A stretch of 11,967 nt of DNA, taken from the NCBI GenBank assembly GCA_002505805.1, contig DAWB01000188.1:8129-20095 (forward strand), read 5' to 3'. Both the position numbers and the translations under genes were made by a program. The notes under the pieces are model-generated. The model searched no databases. It saw only the letters and a program-made list of their open reading frames with translations, and was not told the DNA's origin. Origin of the DNA: Methanosaeta sp. UBA80. GTDB lineage: Archaea > Halobacteriota > Methanosarcinia > Methanotrichales > Methanotrichaceae. Within the stretch, counting starts at the first letter, position 1; each line of letters begins with the position of its first letter. Shown here piece by piece: positions 7,707 through 11,967 of the stretch.

Positions 7707-7844
7707 ATGACAGTGAATGCTGCCGGAAAAGTTCATAGGGGGGCTGGACTATATGCCCTGAACATCGATATTGCATCTATATCCGGAATAGAGGCAAAAA
7801 ACGCTGCCAGCCGCTTCAGTACCGAAAGGCTTATCGATATCTGA
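7707..7844 (+). CDS. Possible leaderless small protein (45 aa), unknown
   Basis: This is a 45-codon frame beginning MTVNAAGKVH and ending at TGA 7842-7844. I do not recognise the protein. It has no transmembrane span, cysteine cluster or signal peptide; the middle (about residues 14-28) is mildly hydrophobic and the rest is mixed charged and polar. The case for it being real is positional: its ATG falls at the predicted start of transcription from the TATA box at 7674-7685, and it ends 52 bp before the half-ferritin gene on the same strand. It could be a translated small protein, a regulatory upstream ORF, or chance in the half-ferritin leader. Codon bias cannot settle this at such length. 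Confidence 0.35.
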   Translation: MTVNAAGKVHRGAGLYALNIDIASISGIEAKNAASRFSTERLIDI

Positions 7845-7862
7845 AGCATTATTGCATGGCAA

Positions 7863-7881
7863 GGCAAGCTGATATTTTGCC
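7863..7881 (+). promoter_or_regulatory. Hairpin just before the half-ferritin ribosome binding site
   Basis: GGCAA (7863-7867) and TTGCC (7877-7881) can pair around a 9-nt loop. The stem ends directly against the GGGAGG ribosome binding site (9 nt before the ATG at 7897). It may influence ribosome access, but five pairs is modest and may be chance. Confidence 0.3.
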
Positions 7882-7896
7882 GGGAGGAAATAGAAT

Positions 7897-8202
7897 ATGC
7901 CCGAATTCGCCAATCCCTTTTCCGGTCTGGCCAATGACCGCAAGCTGACCCAAGAAGAGCTGATAAGAGCGGTTCGATATATGGTGGCAGCAGAATACGA
8001 GGCAGTTCAGCTATACATGCAGCTGGCAGAGTCAACGGAGAGCGAGCTGGCCAGGACGGTGCTGGTTGATATCGCCGATGAGGAGAGGGTCCATGCCGGA
8101 GAGTTTCTCAGGCTGCTCAAGGAGCTGGCTCCCGAGGAAGAGGAGTTGTATCAAGAGGGATATGAAGAGGTCGAAGAGATTATAGAAAAACAAAAGAAAT
8201 AA
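7897..8202 (+). CDS. Half-ferritin (two-helix ferritin-like, encapsulin-cargo type)
   Basis: This 101-residue, strongly acidic helical protein belongs to the short ferritin-like family that includes encapsulated ferritins. The N-terminal PEFANPFSG followed by a KLTxEEL helix is typical of this branch. Candidate iron ligands are E33 in helix 1 and E63/H66 in DEERVHAGEF (61-70). Their spacing matches E32, E62 and H65 of the encapsulated ferritin EncFtn. With only two long helices, the four-helix di-iron site must form between subunits. The likely role is ferroxidase and iron storage or detoxification. The C-terminus ends in a charged stretch (EEIIEKQKK) with no obvious encapsulin-targeting peptide, and no encapsulin shell gene is present in this window. 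GGGAGG lies 9 nt before the ATG. It could also be filed as a rubrerythrin-like protein. Confidence 0.75.
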   Translation: MPEFANPFSGLANDRKLTQEELIRAVRYMVAAEYEAVQLYMQLAESTESELARTVLVDIADEERVHAGEFLRLLKELAPEEEELYQEGYEEVEEIIEKQKK

Positions 8203-8229
8203 AATATATTTTCTTTTAATTTTTTCTTA
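8185..8229. terminator. Bidirectional T-rich terminator between half-ferritin and glnK
   Basis: On the plus strand, TTTTCTTTTAATTTTTTCTT lies just after the half-ferritin stop (8207-8227). On the minus strand, the sequence downstream of glnK reads TATTTTATTTCTTTTGTTTT. Both are oligo-T tracts of the kind that terminate archaeal transcription, so one AT-rich element probably ends both convergent units. Part of the minus-strand tract overlaps the half-ferritin 3' end. Confidence 0.6.
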
Positions 8230-8565
8230 AACCGCCCCGCTGCCCCGTTCCCTGGTCCTGACCCGTACCACCTCCTCCACCGGGCAGACGAAGATCTTTC
8301 CATCACCCGCCTCCCCGGTCTGGCAATACTCGCAGATGAGGTCTATGACTGCTTCTGCATCATTATCCTCCACCACCATCTCCAGCTTCATCTTCTGGAG
8401 GAACTCCACCCGGTAGTCGCCCGCCCGCCACTGCAGAGCAATGCCCTTCTGCCTGCCCCGGCCTTTGACCTCGCTCACAGTCATTCCCGAAAAGCCTTTA
8501 GCATCCAGCTTGCTGCGCAGCAGGTATATCTTCTCCGGGCGGATTATGGCTTCAATCTTCTTCAT
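8227..8565 (-). CDS. glnK: PII nitrogen regulatory protein GlnK
   Basis: This is a trimeric PII signal protein that binds ATP/ADP and 2-oxoglutarate and blocks Amt when nitrogen is plentiful. I choose ATG 8565 (112 residues) over GTG 8574: GAGGTG lies 6 nt before this ATG, and with it the numbering coincides exactly with E. coli PII. R47, the T-loop Tyr51, K58 and K90 (GDGKIFV, 87-93), and R101 and R103 (VRVRTRE) then fall on the expected positions. T-loop position 46 is Trp rather than Tyr. Tyr51 is the residue uridylylated in bacteria; whether it is modified here is unknown. The gene follows amt by 10 bp, and the amt stop TGA overlaps the glnK Shine-Dalgarno site, which implies translational coupling. 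An oligo-T tract lies downstream. Confidence 0.95.
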   Translation of the reverse strand: MKKIEAIIRPEKIYLLRSKLDAKGFSGMTVSEVKGRGRQKGIALQWRAGDYRVEFLQKMKLEMVVEDNDAEAVIDLICEYCQTGEAGDGKIFVCPVEEVVRVRTRERGSGAV

Positions 8566-8575
8566 CCTTGCCACC

Positions 8576-9871
8576 TCACATGTAAGCGCCTTCGCCGTGC
8601 TGGCTGATATCCAGCCCCACAGCCTCTTCCTCCTCTTTCACCCGCAGTCCCATCAATGCATCAATGATCCTGGCCAGGCCGAAGGTGACGGCAAAGGAGT
8701 AGGCCCAGGTGACAGCCACGGCCAGGAGCTGAATCAAGAGCTGATGGCTGTTCCCGGCTAGAAGTCCCGCTGCCCCTATGCTGGCGAAGATGCCTGTAGC
8801 CAGAACACCCCAGGTGCTGCCTATGCCGTGGCAGGCCAAGACATCCAGAGAGTCGTCCACCCTGCCGCTGCCCCGGATGCAGATGATGGCATAATATCCG
8901 GCGATAGCGGCCACAACTCCGATGGGCACCGCCGCCAGTGGGCTCACAAATCCGGCGGCGGGAGTAATGGCAGCAAGCCCGGCCACAGCACCCGTGACTA
9001 TGCCCAGAGCAGAAGGCGCTCTATCTCTCCAGGAGAGGAGCATCCAGGTTGTAGCTGCCGCCGCAGCGGAGGTGTTGGTGGTCACAAAGGCATTGGCGGC
9101 GATGCCATTGGCAGCCAGGGCCGATCCGGCATTGAAGCCAAACCAGCCGAACCAGAGCAGGGCCGCGCCCATGACTGTGGTGGGGATGTTATGGGGCTCC
9201 ATGGGATCGGTTCCAAAGCCCCGCCGGGCCCCGATGACCAGGGCCACGGCCAGGGCGGAGACACCGGCGGTGATGTGCACCACAATTCCCCCGGCGAAGT
9301 CCAGGACCCCCATCTGGGCCAGCCACCCTCCCCCCCAGACCCAGTGGGCCACAGGGTCATAGACCAGGGTGGCCCAGGCCAGGGAGAAGACCAGAAAGGA
9401 GCTGAATTTTATCCGTTCCACATAGCTGCCGGTGATAAGAGAGACGGTGATGATGGCAAACATGCCCTGAAAGATCATGAAGGTCAGAGCAGGGATGCTC
9501 AGCCCCTCCTTGGCCTCCAAACCAACTCCGGAGAGGCCCAGAAAGTCCAGGCCGCCGACAAGGCCGCCGATATCATGGCCGAAGGCCAGGCTGTAGCCAT
9601 ATAAAATCCACTGCAGGCTGATGATTCCCATGACGGCAAAGCTGAAGATGATGGTGGATATGGCGTTCTTCTTTCGCACCATCCCTCCATAGAAGAGTCC
9701 CACCCCGGGGATCATGATCAAGACCAGGGCGGCGCTGATGAGCACCCAGGCATTGTCAGCAGCGCTGACTCCATCCTGGGCCAGGGCGGGGCCGGCCAGG
9801 AGAGAGCTGATCAATAAGCATAAGAGCAGCAAACGATGGGAAGGCAACAAATCACCATGAGTTGAGAACAA
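8576..9871 (-). CDS. amt: Ammonium transporter (Amt/Rh family)
   Basis: This is a trimeric inner-membrane ammonium channel. Of 431 residues, about 1-32 look like a cleavable signal peptide (hydrophobic run, then AGPALA), as in E. coli AmtB. Next come LVLIMIPGVGLFYGGM (49-64) and the gate region IFQGMFAIIT (133-142). The twin pore histidines are H199 in DFAGGIVVHI (191-200, with D191) and H348 in DVLACHGIGSTWG. The C-terminus GLDISQHGEGAYM is the conserved tail contacted by GlnK. The frame opens with TTG at 9871 (AGG just upstream). Other in-frame TTG codons (numbers 8, 9 and 14) are possible starts and would still leave a hydrophobic leader. Gene order amt-glnK on one strand, 10 bp apart, supports the role. 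Confidence 0.95.
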   Translation of the reverse strand: MFSTHGDLLPSHRLLLLCLLISSLLAGPALAQDGVSAADNAWVLISAALVLIMIPGVGLFYGGMVRKKNAISTIIFSFAVMGIISLQWILYGYSLAFGHDIGGLVGGLDFLGLSGVGLEAKEGLSIPALTFMIFQGMFAIITVSLITGSYVERIKFSSFLVFSLAWATLVYDPVAHWVWGGGWLAQMGVLDFAGGIVVHITAGVSALAVALVIGARRGFGTDPMEPHNIPTTVMGAALLWFGWFGFNAGSALAANGIAANAFVTTNTSAAAAATTWMLLSWRDRAPSALGIVTGAVAGLAAITPAAGFVSPLAAVPIGVVAAIAGYYAIICIRGSGRVDDSLDVLACHGIGSTWGVLATGIFASIGAAGLLAGNSHQLLIQLLAVAVTWAYSFAVTFGLARIIDALMGLRVKEEEEAVGLDISQHGEGAYM

Positions 9872-9893
9872 AACCTAAGCTATAAGCGTATTT

Positions 9894-9904
9894 GGGAATA
9901 TGTA
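9894..9904 (-). promoter_or_regulatory. Possible TATA element for amt-glnK
   Basis: TACATATTCCC on the minus strand is TATA-like and centred about 29 bp before the TTG start at 9871, compatible with a very short leader. Imperfect GGAA/TTCT half-sites nearby do not match the spacing of the known methanogen NrpR operators, so I call no repressor site. Confidence 0.3.
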
Positions 9905-9956
9905 TGCGGAATTCTCAGATATTATGAAGATTTCTTAACTAGATTTCAGGAAGATT

Positions 9957-9973
9957 CAGGCCCTTTATGCCTG
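9957..9973. repeat. Small inverted repeat between amt and the tyrosine-rich gene
   Basis: CAGGC and GCCTG form a 5-bp stem with a 7-nt loop (9957-9961 and 9969-9973) in the divergent spacer. It could be a weak hairpin or an operator; nothing further supports either. Confidence 0.25.
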
Positions 9974-10042
9974 GTTTGCTGCCGAGCGGTAGCATCGAAC
10001 GCCGAAGTATCAAGACTACAGGTACAAGCACATGAAGAAAGC

Positions 10043-10049
10043 TTTAATA
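10043..10049 (+). promoter_or_regulatory. TATA-like box for the tyrosine-rich exported protein
   Basis: TTTAATA, preceded by the purine-rich GAAGAAAGC (possible BRE), is centred near 10046 and predicts a transcript start near 10072, essentially at the ATG 10070. There is no Shine-Dalgarno site before the ATG, which fits a leaderless mRNA. Confidence 0.45.
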
Positions 10050-10069
10050 GCATCATTTACCATTACTAT

Positions 10070-10387
10070 ATGGTGGTGATTGATATTAGGGCATTTACAA
10101 TATTCCTTGTGCTAATGCTCGGACTGCTCTCCGTTGTTGTTGATGCAAGACCGCATGGTAACGTTTCACCGGGCTACGATTGGATCTCACCTGGCTATAC
10201 CTACACATACTGGTACGGATATCCTAGCCACTACAGTTGGTATACAGGCTATTATTATCCTTATAGCTACTACTATTCTCCAAGCTACTACTACTATTAC
10301 CCCTACAGTTACAGCTATCCTTACAGCTACGGGAGCTATTACTGGTACCCAAGCACATATAATCGCTATTACTGGTGGTATTGGTAA
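10070..10387 (+). CDS. Small exported tyrosine/tryptophan-rich protein, unknown
   Basis: I do not recognise this family. The 105-residue protein begins with a clear secretion signal: a short N-region with R7, a hydrophobic core (AFTIFLVLMLGLLSVVV) and a likely cleavage site near residues 24-27 (VDA-RP). After about residue 34 the sequence is extraordinarily aromatic: 32 Tyr and 7 Trp in the last 71 residues, interspersed with Pro, Ser and Gly in patterns such as PYSY, YYYPYSY and SPSYYYYY, and ending in YYWWYW. There is no cysteine and almost no charge in the mature part, so it should lie outside the membrane as a cell-surface or matrix component. It starts at ATG 10070 with a TATA-like box at leaderless distance; GTG 10073 and 10076 are alternatives. 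An oligo-T terminator follows. It is divergent from amt, with no evident functional link. Confidence 0.7.
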   Translation: MVVIDIRAFTIFLVLMLGLLSVVVDARPHGNVSPGYDWISPGYTYTYWYGYPSHYSWYTGYYYPYSYYYSPSYYYYYPYSYSYPYSYGSYYWYPSTYNRYYWWYW

Positions 10388-10432
10388 TCTGACTGGAAGT
10401 AACCTCCAATCACATCCAGAAATTGCCACCAG

Positions 10433-10454
10433 CTTTTCTTCTTTTTTCCTTTAA
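10433..10454 (+). terminator. Oligo-T terminator after the tyrosine-rich gene
   Basis: CTTTTCTTCTTTTTTCCTTT, about 46 bp after the stop codon at 10387, is a typical archaeal poly-T termination signal. No strong GC hairpin precedes it. Confidence 0.55.
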
Positions 10455-10499
10455 TCTTCCTGCCACCAGAGGTAGCTGGCTGATGCTTTCAGTGAGCCG

Positions 10500-10622
10500 C
10501 TACATAAGCAAGTCATCAATTCCTAATCTCCCGCCATCCACAATCTCGATCTCCTCCACCGTCAGAGCATACAGCTCGTGGACCAGGGCGTTTATCCGCC
10601 GGTAGGTGGCCAGCGACTCATT
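10500..10622 (-). pseudogene. C-terminal fragment of a DNA methyltransferase/type IIG-like protein
   Basis: Reading leftwards from about 10622, the frame gives TYRRINALVHELYALTVEEI followed by EIVDGG and stops at TAG 10500-10502. This matches, from memory, the conserved C-terminal tail of adenine-specific DNA methyltransferases and type IIG restriction enzymes of the Eco57I/PglX kind (the ID-LVYELYGLTEEEI-IVEG motif). Only about 40 codons remain; upstream the frame meets a stop (TGA near 10650) before any methyltransferase motif. No catalytic motif such as NPPY is present. It is best read as a decayed remnant. Confidence 0.6.
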
Positions 10623-10646
10623 GGTGGATGTGGATCGGGATCTGCT

Positions 10647-10886
10647 TCATAAGGGCGAGGATTCTCCAGGAAGCCCCCGCTGGAGATCTGCTCGAAATGT
10701 AGTGCTAGCAGGTTGAGCCAGCATGTTTTCTTCACCCGGGAGAAGATCTGCCTCCAGGGCTTGACTATACAAAATCGGTAAACTACGATCTATTGATGCT
10801 ATTTCATCAGCCGCGGCGGCAATAAGCTCAAAAAGCTCTTTGCGCCGTGATTTTGCAATTTCAAAATTGGTTTTCATGGTTTTCAT
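10647..10886 (-). CDS. Small orphan ORF (79 aa), unknown, possibly a gene remnant
   Basis: I do not recognise this protein. From ATG 10886 it reads MKTMKTNFEIAKSRRKEL, then an alanine-rich, probably helical stretch (FELIAAAADEIASIDRS) and a Pro/Gly-containing tail ending near PGESSPL. A second ATG at 10877 is equally possible. A weak AGG lies about 7 nt before the first. The frame is open upstream to 10961, but that part looks non-coding. The segment is more AT-rich than neighbouring genes in its first half, and about 10650-10790 is also open in other frames, so which frame was ever translated is unclear. It is flanked on both sides by methyltransferase-tail fragments and may itself be debris of a restriction-modification locus. 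Confidence 0.3.
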   Translation of the reverse strand: MKTMKTNFEIAKSRRKELFELIAAAADEIASIDRSLPILYSQALEADLLPGEENMLAQPASTTFRADLQRGLPGESSPL

Positions 10887-10893
10887 GGTTTTC
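10869..10893. repeat. 9-bp tandem repeat (2.8 copies)
   Basis: GGTTTTCAT is repeated at 10869-10877 and 10878-10886, followed by a partial GGTTTTC. On the minus strand it encodes the MKTMKT start of the small orphan ORF and so supplies two candidate start codons in the same frame. Confidence 0.75.
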
Positions 10894-10961
10894 CTACAGC
10901 AATGTCGAGCAAAAGCCGACACCGAAATTTTTACTCTGTAACAGGTAGGATATGAACCCAA

Positions 10962-11069
10962 ATCTCAACGCCTAGAATTGCCGTCAGCTCCGGTTATCTT
11001 CTTCCGGTGATTGGGGATAATGGTCAGGGTGATCCGCCCCCTATGACCGCCATTCATCCCCACCCTCCA
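10962..11069. other. Spacer without recognisable features
   Basis: There is no convincing coding frame, promoter or repeat here. It lies between the small orphan ORF and the second methyltransferase-tail fragment, and is most simply read as decayed sequence. Confidence 0.3.
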
Positions 11070-11205
11070 CTATTCCACTCCTTCCTCCATCGATTCATCC
11101 AGCAAATAGACCAGCACGTCGATCTGCCTGTCAGCAGCCTCGATCTGCCGCTCCCGAGCCGTCTGCTCTTGAGGCGTGTGGGCCCCGGGAGGAGCTGTTT
11201 TAATT
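11070..11205 (-). pseudogene. Second, frameshifted C-terminal fragment of a DNA methyltransferase-like protein
   Basis: Read leftwards, the frame ending at TAG 11070-11072 gives TPQEQTARERQIEA, then ADRQIDVLVYLLDE, then SMEEGVE. This closely resembles the linker and tail found in many type IIG/Eco57I-like methyltransferases (a pattern like TPQEQT-LQRQI-ATDRQIDALVYELYG). Immediately upstream, across the CCCGGGGCCC run (11181-11189), the neighbouring frame reads ELKQLLP, which fits the preceding family residues, so a one-base shift has occurred there. The normal LYGLTEEE ending is altered. Only about 40 codons survive, and they begin a few bases after the stop of the surface protein gene, on the same strand. 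Confidence 0.6.
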
Positions 11206-11210
11206 CAATA

Positions 11211-11967
11211 TCACATACCTGTGCTGGGATTGGTTCCCAACACAATCGGAGAGCCTGTACCCATTGTGCTTATCACATCAATGATAACCGCATTGCTGGA
11301 TTGGTCACCCATGCTGAACAGCAGATAATGTTTTCCCGCAACGTCGGAGCGATATGGAATTCGATTGTAGCCCGAATTGAAGTAGAAATCTGTCTTCTGG
11401 TAGATCCCCTGGTTGGAGGGACTGGGATATATTTCCAGGAACTCTCCCGGGCCGCTGGCTGATGTGTATGCTATCAAATACAGGCTTGAGTATTGGGGCA
11501 CTGAGGCATATTGGCTCAAACCACCGTAGCTCTCGATCCAGAGATATTTTCCAAGAGTGTTTTGGTAGGATGAGAGTGGAATAGAAGATTCTCCGAAATA
11601 GACTATGGTTGAGGGCGCTAGCTGGCTGAATACCTCGGAGACACCACTTCGCGTTGCATTTCCGTGAACCGTCCCGTCTTCGCTTCCCCCCATTTGTCTT
11701 TCCACATTCTCCTCTCCGCCCATATCTCCGATAGTATGACTTTCCACATTCTCTCCCCCACCGATTAATAAAGAGGGCTTGTCAATGACGGATAAGGAGG
11801 GCTTGTCAGTTAAGGATCCGAGAGTGCGACTTTCTGCCCCCGTTTCTTCCACAATTTGTGCCGTTCCATAAAGGTGATCGAAATTCCCTCGGCTTGCGTT
11901 CGCTGCGGGGCTGGCGCTGACATTCAGCTTCGATATTCCCTGTAGCCGACATTCCGGATTAACACAT
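11211..11967 (-). CDS. Surface-type protein, C-terminal part (5' end outside the window)
   Basis: The frame is open from the stop at 11211-11213 to the window edge, giving 251 visible residues; an internal GTG at 11852 is unlikely to be the start. I cannot name a family with certainty. The visible N-terminal part is low-complexity and polar (Ser/Asn/Gly/Glu-rich), with repeated DKPSL and ENVE words near residues 58-90. After about residue 110 there is a compact beta-rich domain with many Tyr, Ser and Gly residues. It includes TIVYFGESSIPL, SLYLIAYTSASGPGEFLEIY, a GYNRIPYRSDVAGKHYLLF block and a SSNAVIIDV strand. The last two resemble, from memory, tail domains of large exported proteins in Methanothrix. 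No membrane anchor is visible at the C-terminus (ends TNPSTGM). Low Lys/Arg content and composition suggest an extracellular protein. Confidence 0.5.
   Translation of the reverse strand, partial: CVNPECRLQGISKLNVSASPAANASRGNFDHLYGTAQIVEETGAESRTLGSLTDKPSLSVIDKPSLLIGGGENVESHTIGDMGGEENVERQMGGSEDGTVHGNATRSGVSEVFSQLAPSTIVYFGESSIPLSSYQNTLGKYLWIESYGGLSQYASVPQYSSLYLIAYTSASGPGEFLEIYPSPSNQGIYQKTDFYFNSGYNRIPYRSDVAGKHYLLFSMGDQSSNAVIIDVISTMGTGSPIVLGTNPSTGM

Noticed and set aside
7733..8035. Minus-strand open frame of 100 codons over the half-ferritin 5' region
   Set aside because: It is antisense to the half-ferritin, which has clear ligand motifs and a good ribosome binding site; the opposite frame has no coherent features.
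8566..8574. GTG start at 8574 adding three residues to GlnK
   Set aside because: The ATG at 8565 has GAGGTG 6 nt upstream and gives numbering identical to E. coli PII (Tyr51, K90, R101, R103).
8828..9604. Long open frame of 258 codons on the plus strand antisense to amt
   Set aside because: It is rich in Gly, Asp, His and Ser in a way typical of the complement of a GC-rich membrane-protein gene; the minus-strand amt frame has unmistakable family motifs.
9880..9960. Possible NrpR-type nitrogen operator upstream of amt
   Set aside because: GGAA and TTCT half-sites are present, but their spacing does not fit the GGAA-N6-TTCC or GGTA-N6-TACC operators known in methanogens.
10032..10079. A 15-codon frame MKKALIASFTITIWW just before the tyrosine-rich gene, resembling a signal peptide start
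   Set aside because: It stops at TGA 10077 in a different frame, has no ribosome binding site, and the downstream ATG 10070 has a complete signal peptide of its own at the expected leaderless distance.
10246..10336. CRISPR-like or microsatellite repeat in the tyrosine-rich gene
   Set aside because: The apparent repetition reflects alternating TAC/TAT codons with Ser and Pro codons; there are no spaced identical repeats.
11007..11462. Plus-strand open frame of 151 codons across the pseudogene and surface-protein boundary
   Set aside because: It has no recognisable motifs and lies antisense to two better supported minus-strand readings.

Overview
The window looks like a chromosomal segment of a methanogenic archaeon, most likely a Methanothrix (Methanosaeta)-type member of the Methanosarcinales. 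This is inference. It rests on TATA-like boxes about 27 bp upstream of start codons that lack a Shine-Dalgarno site, on oligo-T terminators, on TTG and GTG starts, and on gene content (short archaeal-type glucan phosphorylase, amt-glnK pair, tyrosine-rich exported protein, large surface protein). No rRNA, tRNA, CRISPR array or intact insertion sequence was seen.

Layout. Positions 195-1254 (+) hold an azlC-azlD pair for branched-chain amino acid export, with overlapping reading frames. Positions 1312-3087 (+) hold a SLC13-type anion transporter with two inserted RCK_C regulatory domains. It converges with, and overlaps by 44 bp, a type IIA (Ca2+-type) P-type ATPase at 3044-5785 (-). The ATPase lies 59 bp downstream of a GT35 alpha-glucan phosphorylase at 5845-7470 (-). 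Family-conserved residues of the phosphorylase continue upstream of its first ATG. An upstream leaderless ATG at 7537 could supply them if one base of an A5 run is skipped or was miscalled.

Positions 7538-7896 form a divergent promoter region. It contains an apparently leaderless 45-codon small ORF (7707-7844), then an encapsulin-cargo-like half-ferritin (7897-8202). A T-rich element at 8185-8229 could terminate transcription in both directions. Next comes the ammonium-sensing pair amt (8576-9871, -) and glnK (8227-8565, -). GlnK would bind and gate Amt according to nitrogen status.

The right end is accessory. A short exported protein (10070-10387, +) has about 55% Tyr+Trp in its mature part. 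Positions 10500-11205 (-) are a graveyard of DNA-methyltransferase-like C-terminal fragments around a small orphan ORF. Finally, a surface-type protein on the minus strand (11211 to the window end) has its start outside the window.

How the genes fit together: most are transport and storage housekeeping (amino acid export, anion uptake, Ca2+ export, glycogen breakdown, ammonium uptake with PII control). The most unusual items are the tyrosine-rich exported protein, the phosphorylase 5' frameshift, the leaderless small ORF before the half-ferritin, and the restriction-modification debris.
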